Positions 1 through 8,723 of a stretch of 64,000 nucleotides of DNA are shown here, one piece after another. Each line of letters opens with the position of its first letter. Position 1 is the stretch's first letter. This DNA comes from Pedobacter paludis (GTDB lineage Bacteria; Bacteroidota; Bacteroidia; Sphingobacteriales; Sphingobacteriaceae): assembly GCF_003173575.1 (NCBI RefSeq), contig NZ_QGNY01000005.1, forward strand, positions 124,001-188,000, written 5' to 3'. A program made the translations under genes and the position numbers. The notes below the pieces were generated by a model. That model was not told where the DNA came from, ran no database searches, and was given only the letters and a program-made list of their open reading frames with translations.

Positions 1-963
1 TATGTTATCCTTCCCAAAATAACCAGAAATGTATATTGTATTTTTATCGTTTATTTTATAGTTTGCTTTTGCATTAATATCGTAAAAATTTAATGTGCTG
101 CCGTTGATGGATGAATCTGGCGAAGCTCTTAAAAAAAGATCAATATAAGTTCTTCGGAAACTCACCATAAAAGATCCTTTATCTTTTACTATAGGTCCTT
201 CTGCCTTTAACCGTGAGGCAATTAGACCAATCCCACCCTGAAATTTAAATTCCTTATTGTTTCCATCATCCATTTTAACATCTAAAACGGAAGATAACCG
301 ACCACCATATTGAGCTGGCATTCCACCTTTATACAAGCTTACATCTTTAATCGCATCGGCATTAAAGGTAGAAAAGAAGCCCAATAAATGAGATGAATTA
401 TAAACCACGGCTTCATCTAAAATGATTAGATTTTGATCAGCCGCACCCCCACGAACGTAAAAACCGGTGTTTCCTTCTCCTCCAGATTTTACTCCAGGCA
501 ATAACTGAATGGTTTTAAGAATATCCTTTTCGCCCAACAACACTGGGATGCTGTTCAGCGATTTCATATCTACGCGCTCCAGTCCCATCTGCGCACTCTT
601 TACATTTTCATTTTTGCGATTATTGGCGCTAACGGTAACTTCTGCCAAATCATTTGCAGTCCTTAGCTCTTCATTTAGTTTGATATCCTTTATTAAATTA
701 ATTGTTTTACTGATGGAAACATAACCGGTATAACTGATGGTAACGGTATAACTTCCTTCGGCTTGAGTTAAGGCAAAATAACCATAAGCATTTGTTAATG
801 TGCCTGCCCCCGTAGAACCACTAATTTTAACTGTGGCACCAATTAAGGTTTCGCCAGTGCCCGCATCGCGGATTGTACCGCTTAAGGTATATTTATTTTG
901 AGCTGAGACAGAAGTAAAAAAAAATAATAACAGAAAAAGGGGAAAGTAATATTTTATGGGCAT
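1..963 (-). CDS. TonB-dependent receptor, N-terminal part (cut by window edge)
   Basis: This frame runs open from an ATG at 961-963 to base 1, giving 321 codons and no stop, so the C-terminal barrel lies outside the window. A signal peptide ends near residue 22 (...VSAQ). A carboxypeptidase-regulatory-like beta-sandwich follows at about residues 25-110 (IRDAGTGETLIGATVKI), then a TonB plug at about 115-230 with GFYVRGG, NLIILDEAVVYN and GGRLSSVLDV. Proteins of this family sit in the outer membrane and import a ligand using TonB energy. The ligand cannot be told from this fragment. The neighbouring secreted glycosidase might suggest a carbohydrate, but there is no SusD partner in view. Confidence 0.9.
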   Translation of the reverse strand, partial: MPIKYYFPLFLLLFFFTSVSAQNKYTLSGTIRDAGTGETLIGATVKISGSTGAGTLTNAYGYFALTQAEGSYTVTISYTGYVSISKTINLIKDIKLNEELRTANDLAEVTVSANNRKNENVKSAQMGLERVDMKSLNSIPVLLGEKDILKTIQLLPGVKSGGEGNTGFYVRGGAADQNLIILDEAVVYNSSHLLGFFSTFNADAIKDVSLYKGGMPAQYGGRLSSVLDVKMDDGNNKEFKFQGGIGLIASRLKAEGPIVKDKGSFMVSFRRTYIDLFLRASPDSSINGSTLNFYDINAKANYKINDKNTIYISGYFGKDNI

Positions 964-994
964 ACCAGCTAAAATCTATTTAAGAGTTGGATTC

Positions 995-1027
995 CAAATG
1001 TACAAAATACAATCTCTTTTGTGTCAA
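995..1027 (-). promoter_or_regulatory. Putative Bacteroidota promoter for the TonB receptor
   Basis: On the minus strand TACATTTG (995-1002) matches the -7 consensus TAnnTTTG, and a TTG (1025-1027) lies 22 nt upstream. Spacing is at the long end of the usual range. The start codon is about 30 nt downstream. Confidence 0.45.
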
Positions 1028-1134
1028 CGACTTGAAATCTTAACACAACTTCACTTAATGTTGTCGTTATTCTTTTTTCCATGTTGATTGGGAATCGTAG
1101 TATTATCGCCCTCAATTGTGCGGAAAAACAATGG

Positions 1135-2904
1135 TCATTTAGCTTTCACCAATTGAAAATAACTAAAGTTGTAGCCACCATCTATCGCATTAAAACGGAT
1201 AACCTGTTTGCCAGCCTTTAGTGAAACATTTTGAAGCGTTATGACTTTAAATTTCTTTAAACCTTCAGTATTTGGAATGGCAACACTTTTTTCTACCTCC
1301 GCATCATTTACAAAAACTGAAACACTTCCATCATTTGTATCAGAAGCAACATTTAATTTTAAGGTATAGATTCCACTTTTAACAACTCGAAGGCTGTATT
1401 GTAACCATTCTCCTTTTTCTATACTATTTACGTAAAATCTATCTTCCTGAAGAGAATCTTTAGCAATGTCTACCCCATCATTGCGATAGATTCTGCCTTT
1501 ATTGCCTACACCTCTTTTATTAGTTGCTACATGATAATCTGCTGTATCCAAATCAAAATAAGCTTTCCCATTTCTACCGAGGTCATAATCAACAGCATAA
1601 ACAGTTGTATTATTTTGAATTGGATTTTCTTTGAAGGGCTTGGTCTCCTTGGTTAAGGGCTGACGGATCATGGCATCAATTACATCTTTATGAATGATGT
1701 TGTTTTCTACTTTTGCATCTTTTGCAAGCTCCATCAAACCTTCATATACATCATTCGTACTGGGTTTTTCTCCGCCATTATTCAAATAATTAACCAAATG
1801 GTTGTATTTGGGGTTTGATTTGATTTCCATCGGATTATTAAATCCAATCTTTTTTAAAGGCCACCAGGACCAACCGATATTGTTCTTTTCTAAAAGTGCA
1901 ATGGCATCCGTAAACCAAACATTAGAATTTTCGCCAGTTTCACCCAACCAAATCGGAACGTTTTGTTCTGCTCTCGCCTTAAGCATTCCGGCTATTGAAG
2001 CCTGATCGTTATAATTCCAGTATTTGTGATAACTCAAAGTCATGTTTTTATCCCAAAGTGGAAAAATACCATTGTAATTATTGCCCCAACCATTTCCCTC
2101 AATGATGATAATATGTTTTTGATCTACCCTACGAATGGCTTTTGTAATATCAACCATCAATTTTTTTAGGGGTTCGTTTAATTTTTCCTTGGTTCCATTT
2201 TTATCTGCCTCTGGGTTTTGAAAGCCATAATTTGGTTCGTTCAAAATATCATAAGCGCCTATGTAGGGTTCGTTTTTGTATCGTTCTGCCAGCTTAACCC
2301 AAAGTGCTATTGTTTTTTCCTTATTGGCCTCACTATCCCAAAGTGATGGTTTTGAAGCATCTCGATCTGCGATGTTGGTATCGTTCCCCTGTCCGCCCGG
2401 CGCTGCATGTAAATCCAAAATCAGGTACATTTTATTCGCTTTACACCAAGCAAGTAAACTATCGGTTAAAGCAAAACCTTTTTCCAACCAGGTATTTTTC
2501 CCGGCAACGGGCTCTTGATCAACCGATAAGGTGTACAGATTATAATGCATTGGCAAACGAACAGAGTTAAATCCCCAGCGTTTTAATGAATCGAGATCTT
2601 TTTTGGTGGTGTGATTGGTTAACCAGGCATTGTAAAAAGCAGAAGTTTTTTCAGCACCAATAAGCTGTTCTATGCGCTCGCGAATTTTATATTGCTGGCC
2701 ATCTTTGTTAATCTTTAGCATATAACCTTCTTGCAGCATCCATCCGCCTAAACCAATACCCCGAAGCAAAACATTTTCTCCCTTTTCGTTTACAATTTGT
2801 TTTCCTTCAGCTTTTAAAAATCCTTGAGAAAAGCTGCTAAAAGAAATAATACTAAATAAAAAAATCCACAAAATGGATTTGAATTTGATTTGCTCGGTTA
2901 TCAT
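1135..2904 (-). CDS. Secreted GH5-type glycoside hydrolase with CBM6-like domain
   Basis: The 589-residue protein begins with a signal peptide (cleavage near residue 27, SFSQ). Residues 30-365 read as a (beta/alpha)8 glycoside hydrolase of family 5: LNEPN places the acid/base Glu at residue 223, and WLGETGEN places the nucleophile at about Glu322. A C-terminal region from about residue 440 to 589 (GEWLQYSLRV...IDGGYNFSYFQLVK) looks like a CBM6 carbohydrate-binding module. GH5 enzymes cleave beta-glucans, mannans or similar polymers; the exact substrate cannot be read from sequence. It is probably exported to the periplasm or outside. It stands between the TonB receptor and an SGNH hydrolase on the same strand, which suggests glycan use. 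Confidence 0.88.
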   Translation of the reverse strand: MITEQIKFKSILWIFLFSIISFSSFSQGFLKAEGKQIVNEKGENVLLRGIGLGGWMLQEGYMLKINKDGQQYKIRERIEQLIGAEKTSAFYNAWLTNHTTKKDLDSLKRWGFNSVRLPMHYNLYTLSVDQEPVAGKNTWLEKGFALTDSLLAWCKANKMYLILDLHAAPGGQGNDTNIADRDASKPSLWDSEANKEKTIALWVKLAERYKNEPYIGAYDILNEPNYGFQNPEADKNGTKEKLNEPLKKLMVDITKAIRRVDQKHIIIIEGNGWGNNYNGIFPLWDKNMTLSYHKYWNYNDQASIAGMLKARAEQNVPIWLGETGENSNVWFTDAIALLEKNNIGWSWWPLKKIGFNNPMEIKSNPKYNHLVNYLNNGGEKPSTNDVYEGLMELAKDAKVENNIIHKDVIDAMIRQPLTKETKPFKENPIQNNTTVYAVDYDLGRNGKAYFDLDTADYHVATNKRGVGNKGRIYRNDGVDIAKDSLQEDRFYVNSIEKGEWLQYSLRVVKSGIYTLKLNVASDTNDGSVSVFVNDAEVEKSVAIPNTEGLKKFKVITLQNVSLKAGKQVIRFNAIDGGYNFSYFQLVKAK

Positions 2905-3020
2905 TTGGATTAGAGATTTAATTAAAGCCCAAGATAGGTAAACCTAAATGTGGATTTATTCTGTAACTCAAATTTTATGATACGTGGGAAAAGTAGAATC
3001 GTTGTGAGAGTGAAGTAAGA

Positions 3021-3041
3021 GTCGTAGCGAGACGCTACGAC
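3021..3041. repeat. Perfect palindrome, REP-like
   Basis: GTCGTAGCG (3021-3029) and CGCTACGAC (3033-3041) are perfect inverted arms of 9 bp around a 3-nt loop. It is GC-rich compared with the surrounding DNA, and no T-run follows on either side, so it does not look like a simple terminator. It is likely a copy of a dispersed intergenic palindrome. Confidence 0.65.
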
Positions 3042-3067
3042 CAGGATTTTTTCGGGCTTCTTGAACG

Positions 3068-3739
3068 CTACTTATTGTTCATTTTCAACAAATAAGGCTC
3101 AACGGCTTTTCGCCAGATGGCATAGCCTGTAGCGTTCATGTGCAGCATATCGCCCACAAATAGCTCTGGCCTAAGTTTGCCATCTTTTGTAAGCATTAAT
3201 GGAAATACATTTACAAAAACAGTATTTTTTTCGCCGGCTAGAAATTTCTTTATCAATAGGTTGGAAGCTACAGCCTTTTCCTGAAACCTGGCTCTGCTTG
3301 GGCTTGGTTTGATAGATATATAAACTATTGGAACTTCTGGCAGTTTAGCTCTAATTCCTTGATAAAGCCTTACTGTTCTATTTAAAACGCTGTCGGCGGT
3401 AGTTTTTTCATCGGTCAGATCATTTTCTCCTACATAAATTACAATTTGGCGAGGTTGATAAGGAAATACCAAATCGTTTAAATAAAAGGTAATATCGTTG
3501 GTTACTGCGCCTCCAATTCCTCTATTTAAAGCATTGTATTTTGCAAAAACCTGAGTTAAATCATCCCATTTTCGAATGGATGAACTGCCGATAAACAGAA
3601 CTGGATTTACGGGCGGCTTGAACATTTTATCGTAATTCTTGATGGTTTGTACATCATCCCAAAAATTCGGTTTGTTTTGGGCAAAAGAACCAATAAAAAA
3701 AAGTTGGAAAAGTATTAAAGCTAAAAAGTATTTTTTCAT
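3068..3739 (-). CDS. SGNH/GDSL-type hydrolase, secreted
   Basis: The 223-residue protein has a signal peptide (residues 1-20, ending SFAQ). The SGNH blocks are visible: FIGSSSIRKW with the likely nucleophile Ser53, Gly in NRGIGG (about 75), Asn in YVGENDLTD (about 107), and the C-terminal pair Asp197/His200 in VGDMLHMNATGY. Members hydrolyse esters or acetyl groups on sugars and lipids. Its place next to the GH5 enzyme makes carbohydrate esterase activity plausible but unproven. The sensor kinase gene ends upstream of it, 34 nt before its start, on the same strand. Confidence 0.85.
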   Translation of the reverse strand: MKKYFLALILFQLFFIGSFAQNKPNFWDDVQTIKNYDKMFKPPVNPVLFIGSSSIRKWDDLTQVFAKYNALNRGIGGAVTNDITFYLNDLVFPYQPRQIVIYVGENDLTDEKTTADSVLNRTVRLYQGIRAKLPEVPIVYISIKPSPSRARFQEKAVASNLLIKKFLAGEKNTVFVNVFPLMLTKDGKLRPELFVGDMLHMNATGYAIWRKAVEPYLLKMNNK

Positions 3740-3773
3740 TTTGATTTTATGTTATGATAGGCTAAGTATGAAA

Positions 3774-6700
3774 TTAATAATTTTCCCCCAAATATTGTTT
3801 ACTTAAAAACCCTATCAAATATTCAATTTCGGAAGTAAATTGCTCAAAGAGATTGCTCCCACTCAATTTTTGTAAAGTTTCTACTTTCTCAATTTCGGCT
3901 GCTATTTTAGAAAGCTTTGTTAAACCTGCAGAAACAGATGTACCGTAAACTTTGTGCCCCAACAAATTGATACTTTCTAAGTTTTTATCAGAGATATCGG
4001 TTTCTAAAAGGGCAACAGATTCTTTAAGCTGTCCAATTGTTAAAGTAACTATTTTCTTGAGCTTATCAGCATTTTGGCCATAATAACTTCTTAGTCTTCC
4101 TGGATCAAAATGAACATCATTGCTTGGCTGGAACTGAAGTACAGCTACATTTTCTTCAACATCTCTAAGCAACCATTTGTTTAAAACTTGCCCTACAGTA
4201 TCTTCCATAATGGGTTTTGTAATAAAATCATCCATTCCGGCATCTAAACACTTCTCTTTTTCGCCCATTACATTTCCAGCTGTTATGGCAATAATCGGTG
4301 TTTTTTTTGCATCAATTTTTCTAATTTCTCCGGTAGTTTCATAGCCATTCATAATCGGCATTTGAATATCCATAAAAATAAGATCTGGTGCTTCCGTAGC
4401 GAAAAGCTTTAATCCTTCCAATCCATTTTTTGCCTCTATAATTATATTTCCCGGAGAGATATTATCGATTAGTGTTTTGGTTAAAAATCTGTTTACTTCA
4501 TTATCTTCCACAATCATTATTTTACGTGGATTTGTTTTTGGAAGGATAAAGGTTGATTCGTTTTCATCAACTTTAATTTCTGCATTTGTTTGGTGAAGCC
4601 TGCTTAAAATCCGATAAATATCGGGCACTTTGATTGGCTTAACCAAACGATGATTTACCTGCAGATCCTGACAGGATTTAATTAAAGTTCCATCATCAGA
4701 TGAGCTATGCAAAAGAATAATCGGTTGCTTTTCATGCGTATTAAAAAAGCTATTTCTAATTTTAGAAATCGTTTCCAAACCATCCATGTATGGCATATGA
4801 TAATCCATTAATATGGCGTCGTAACGTTTACCTTCTGATAAAAACTGAAGCGCTTCGAAACCACTTTTCGCCTCATCGGTTTTAATATTTTTGAGTAAAA
4901 GAATCTGGTTTAAAATGGTTCTGTTGTTATCGTTATCATCAACAATAAGTACGCTTTTAATGCTTTCTAAATTTTGCCATTCAATTTCAGGCCCGTCTTC
5001 GGCCTTTAATAAAACATCAAAGTAAAATGTGCTGCCCACATTGGGTGTACTTTTTAACTTTAAGCGGCTGTCCATCATCCGCAAGAGTTTATTCGAAATG
5101 GTTAAGCCTAAACCTGTGCCACCGTATTTCTTGGTAGTTGAGGAATCTTCCTGAGCAAAGGCTTCGAATATTTTCTCTTGTTTATCTGGTTTAATGCCTA
5201 TTCCTGTGTCGCGAATGCTAAATCTTAATAAATTATTTTCTTCATCTTGGCTTAACGATTCGATTTTTAATTCAATTTCTCCAGTTTCGGTAAATTTAGA
5301 TGCATTACCTAAAAGATTAATTAGAATTTGCTTTAAACGAACTGAATCTGCCCAAACAAAGCGGGGTAAATCTGGAGCAATATTCAGTAACATTTCAAGG
5401 TTTTTAGCCTGAATTTGGTAAGTCGTAATATCAGTTGCCTGTGACGCAATTTCATACAGATCACATTTATCTATATCGAGTTCGAACTTGCCTGCTTCTA
5501 TTTTGGAGAAATCCAAAATATCATTTATAATACTTAATAAAGCATTTGCAGATTGATTTACTATGGTAAGATATTGAAGTTGAGTTTCGTTCAACTTTGT
5601 TTTTAAAACTAAATCTGTAAATCCAATTACACCGTTTAAAGGTGTACGAATTTCGTGACTCATATTTGCCAAAAACTCAGACTTGGCCACATTTGCCTGA
5701 TCTGCCTGAATTTTTGCGACCTTTAGTTCTTCTCGCTGGTGTACCAAAGGCGAAATATCTTGAGTAAACATCATCATTCCACCAATATTTCCATCCAATT
5801 GGTACCATGGCCGCATTTCCCAGGTGATGTAATGTGTTAAGCCTGTCTCTGGATTTGTGAAAATGTCTTCTTCCCTACGATCTATTTCTCCTGATAGAAT
5901 TTTTTTATGCCGTAGTTTTCTGCTTTCGTCTAAATTAGGAAATACATCATAATGAGAGGCTCCGATTACTTTCTTGGCCTTTAAGTCATAGTCGCCAAGC
6001 CATTTTTGGCTAACTGCTAGGTAGGTCATATTATTATCTAACATGGCCACCGCAGCAGGTGTATGCTCTATAAAAGCTAAAAGCCTAGCCTTTTCTAAGG
6101 CTAAGTTCTTTTCTGTTTCTTTTCTTTGGGTAATGTCTGTAGAGATTCCTAAATATCCAATTACGTTGCCTTCTTCATCTTTTATAGCGGTCGCATCAAT
6201 AGAAACCGTTAACCGGGATTTGTCTTTTTTCACAAAAGTCCAGTCTTTTTTCTCGATTCTACTTTTATTTGCGTAACCAACCAAAATACCAAAACCATCT
6301 ACTTTATAGCCAAGTTCTGCACTTAGTTTATTACCATAGGCAGTCATTTCCGCTTGATCGTGAATGATGGCCGGAGTATGTTTGCCGATCATTTCCTTAC
6401 AATCGTAACCGAGCATTTTTTCGGCACCCTTGTTAAATACAGTAATTATTCCATTAATATCTGTTGCAATAATCGCGATTTCTGATGCCGCATTTAAAAC
6501 ATCATCTAAGAGTTTTTTAGATTCGTTTTGGGCGATATCTGCTTTTTTATACTGATCAATATCTTGGAAAGTGCCATAGGCACGAACGCATTTACCTTCT
6601 ACAAAATCGCAATTTCCTAAAGATCTAACCCAAAGTTCGTTACCCTTTGCGGTTACTACCTGCAGTTCCAAATCCCATCCGCCTCCATTTAAAATGGCAT

Positions 6701-8120
6701 TATCTACAACTTCAGTTATTTTATTACGGCTCTCGCCTTCTTTATAAAAATTAATTGCTGTAGCCAATTCGGGTTTGTAATCTGCACTTACTTCATGAAT
6801 TTGCTTGGTCATGGATGTCCAATAAAGTTTGTTCTTTACTAAATCCAGTTCCCAGCCCCCAACTCTAGCTACGATATTGGTCTGTTCTAAAACATCTTTG
6901 GTATGTTTTAAATCGATTTCTAAATTATATTGATCCGTAATATCAACAGCGTTTCCAATTACATAAGCGTCGCCATTTATATCCTGTTCCAAAACATTGG
7001 AGAACATCCAGATTCGTTTCGATCCTTGTTTGGTATTGGTGATCATTTGGCCTCGAACATGACCTACGTTTTTTATTTCGGCTAAATAAGCTTTAAGATA
7101 ATCGTGTCTTTCTTTTGGAACGATATCAAATAATCCTTTTGCATCCAATTCATCTTTTGTGAAACCTAAAATTTTAGCTCCGGCAGTATTTACAGAAATG
7201 AAATTGCCGTCCAAATCGTGCGTGCACATTAAGCCCTGAGAATTTTCAAAAAAAGTTTTAAACTTTTGTTCGCTTGTAAGCAAAAGCTGTTGTTGCTCTA
7301 TTTCTACAGATATATCTCTACCGATTGCAAAAATATTACCCGTTACCTCTTCTATTGTAGCAACCCAGTGTACCGTTTTGAAATCGGCACTTCTGGTTCT
7401 AAAACGATGGGTAAAGCTTATGCCCTTGTTATCGTGCTGCAGGTTGTTTAATTTTCGCTTGGTAAGCGATAAATCATCCTTATGGATATAATCGTAAAAT
7501 GATTTGCCTAATATCTTATCATGGTTCCAGCCCAGAACTTTTTCAAAACTTGGATTAATCTTTTTTAGTTTGCCATCTAAGCCTGCAACACAGATTAAAT
7601 CATCGGATAATTGAAAAAGCTTGGCGAAATTTTTAAATTCTTCTTTTTCACGTCGTTCAACAATTAAAGAAATAGCTTCATCTGCAAGCATTTTAAGCGC
7701 TATTTTCTGTTTTTCGTTTAAAACTTTTGTTGTGCCATCTACAACACACAAAGAACCAATGGCAAATCCATTCGGATCAATTAAAGGATATCCAGCATAA
7801 AATTTAACTTTGGGATCGCCTGAAACAAATGGATTATCCTTAAAGCGATCATCTTTTGAAGTATCGCCAACCTCAAGTAATTTATCCTCTAAAATTGTAT
7901 AGTTGCAAAATGCCAAGTCTCTATTAATTTCAGATATTTCCATCCCAACTTTTGATTTAAACCATTGTCGATTTTCATCTATTAGGGTAATTAAAGAAAT
8001 TTCTGTCTCGCAAATTATAGAGGCAAGTTGGGTAATTCGATCAAATTCTATCTCACTTAACGAATCTAGTACTTCATAGCCTCTTAACGCGGCTATTCTT
8101 TCTACTTCATTTTTATTCAT
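3774..8120 (-). CDS. Hybrid sensor histidine kinase (GAF-PAS-HisKA-HATPase-REC-REC-Hpt)
   Basis: This 1448-residue protein contains no obvious membrane segment and is probably cytoplasmic. In order: an N-terminal GAF domain (about 26-160, GYPLIDPNGFAIGSLCVVDG), five PAS domains (about 170-790), HisKA with phosphoacceptor His822 (NMSHEIRTPLNGVIGF), an HATPase with N box near 937, DTGIGI near 969 and GGTGLGLTIS near 1002, a first receiver with Asp1106 (LMDYHMPYMDG), a second receiver with Asp1251 (FMDIQMPIMNG) and an Hpt domain with His1389 (LLGHKVYG). That gives every element of a phosphorelay in one chain but no DNA-binding output. A separate regulator must therefore receive the signal. The several PAS domains suggest redox, light or small-ligand sensing; the stimulus is unknown. 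Confidence 0.93.
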   Translation of the reverse strand: MNKNEVERIAALRGYEVLDSLSEIEFDRITQLASIICETEISLITLIDENRQWFKSKVGMEISEINRDLAFCNYTILEDKLLEVGDTSKDDRFKDNPFVSGDPKVKFYAGYPLIDPNGFAIGSLCVVDGTTKVLNEKQKIALKMLADEAISLIVERREKEEFKNFAKLFQLSDDLICVAGLDGKLKKINPSFEKVLGWNHDKILGKSFYDYIHKDDLSLTKRKLNNLQHDNKGISFTHRFRTRSADFKTVHWVATIEEVTGNIFAIGRDISVEIEQQQLLLTSEQKFKTFFENSQGLMCTHDLDGNFISVNTAGAKILGFTKDELDAKGLFDIVPKERHDYLKAYLAEIKNVGHVRGQMITNTKQGSKRIWMFSNVLEQDINGDAYVIGNAVDITDQYNLEIDLKHTKDVLEQTNIVARVGGWELDLVKNKLYWTSMTKQIHEVSADYKPELATAINFYKEGESRNKITEVVDNAILNGGGWDLELQVVTAKGNELWVRSLGNCDFVEGKCVRAYGTFQDIDQYKKADIAQNESKKLLDDVLNAASEIAIIATDINGIITVFNKGAEKMLGYDCKEMIGKHTPAIIHDQAEMTAYGNKLSAELGYKVDGFGILVGYANKSRIEKKDWTFVKKDKSRLTVSIDATAIKDEEGNVIGYLGISTDITQRKETEKNLALEKARLLAFIEHTPAAVAMLDNNMTYLAVSQKWLGDYDLKAKKVIGASHYDVFPNLDESRKLRHKKILSGEIDRREEDIFTNPETGLTHYITWEMRPWYQLDGNIGGMMMFTQDISPLVHQREELKVAKIQADQANVAKSEFLANMSHEIRTPLNGVIGFTDLVLKTKLNETQLQYLTIVNQSANALLSIINDILDFSKIEAGKFELDIDKCDLYEIASQATDITTYQIQAKNLEMLLNIAPDLPRFVWADSVRLKQILINLLGNASKFTETGEIELKIESLSQDEENNLLRFSIRDTGIGIKPDKQEKIFEAFAQEDSSTTKKYGGTGLGLTISNKLLRMMDSRLKLKSTPNVGSTFYFDVLLKAEDGPEIEWQNLESIKSVLIVDDNDNNRTILNQILLLKNIKTDEAKSGFEALQFLSEGKRYDAILMDYHMPYMDGLETISKIRNSFFNTHEKQPIILLHSSSDDGTLIKSCQDLQVNHRLVKPIKVPDIYRILSRLHQTNAEIKVDENESTFILPKTNPRKIMIVEDNEVNRFLTKTLIDNISPGNIIIEAKNGLEGLKLFATEAPDLIFMDIQMPIMNGYETTGEIRKIDAKKTPIIAITAGNVMGEKEKCLDAGMDDFITKPIMEDTVGQVLNKWLLRDVEENVAVLQFQPSNDVHFDPGRLRSYYGQNADKLKKIVTLTIGQLKESVALLETDISDKNLESINLLGHKVYGTSVSAGLTKLSKIAAEIEKVETLQKLSGSNLFEQFTSEIEYLIGFLSKQYLGENY

Positions 8121-8271
8121 TTACTCAATAAGTAATAATTTAATAAGGATAATTCTTGCAAGATAATTGATAATTAAATAGACAATCGCATTGCTCGGTT
8201 TTATATCAGAGCTAATCGGAGTAAAAATTAAATCCTCTATTAAGAACGGTGCAATTAAGTATAATTTAATT

Positions 8272-8307
8272 AAAATAAAAAAAGGTTGATGTATAAATAC
8301 ACCAACC
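8272..8307 (-). terminator. Rho-independent terminator
   Basis: Read on the minus strand, GGTTGGTGTA...TACATCAACC forms a stem of about 10 bp with one mismatch (8284-8307), followed by a run of T. It lies just past the stop of the small lipoprotein gene. Confidence 0.75.
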
Positions 8308-8333
8308 TATATAAAAACGAAATTTTTAGCTTC

Positions 8334-8699
8334 TTAGTTTTCGGAGAGCTTATTACTTATGCCTTCAGTTAAAGCCTTAATTTTCAGATAGCTTCTCAGC
8401 GAACTTCCTTTTTTATTGAACAAAATTTCTAAATGACCTTTTGTTGCTCTCAAATTAAATTTTTCGCTTCCATTATAATTCACAGACAAATCGATGTTCT
8501 GATCTAACGGCAGATCATTATTTAATTCATGGTCTAAATATTTTTCCAGCTTCCCTGTTTTTTCTGCAGGATAATCTGCCTTATATCTAAAGTCTTTATT
8601 GGTATCGGAAGTAGAGAGAGATAAATTATGACCTTTAAAATTACAGCCAAAACTTAACAGAATAAATGTTAGGGCGATTAAATAAGTTAATTTGTTCAT
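8334..8699 (-). CDS. Small hypothetical lipoprotein
   Basis: The 121-residue protein has a hydrophobic N-terminus ending in LLSFGC, a lipobox of the relaxed Bacteroidota kind with the lipidated Cys at residue 19. The remainder is polar and has no motif I recognise. It is 24 nt downstream of the beta-barrel gene and ahead of a terminator, so the two are probably cotranscribed. It may be a surface or periplasmic partner of that barrel, but that is inference from position only. Confidence 0.7.
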   Translation of the reverse strand: MNKLTYLIALTFILLSFGCNFKGHNLSLSTSDTNKDFRYKADYPAEKTGKLEKYLDHELNNDLPLDQNIDLSVNYNGSEKFNLRATKGHLEILFNKKGSSLRSYLKIKALTEGISNKLSEN

Positions 8700-8723
8700 T
8701 TTTTTTTAGTTTAAAGTCTAAGA

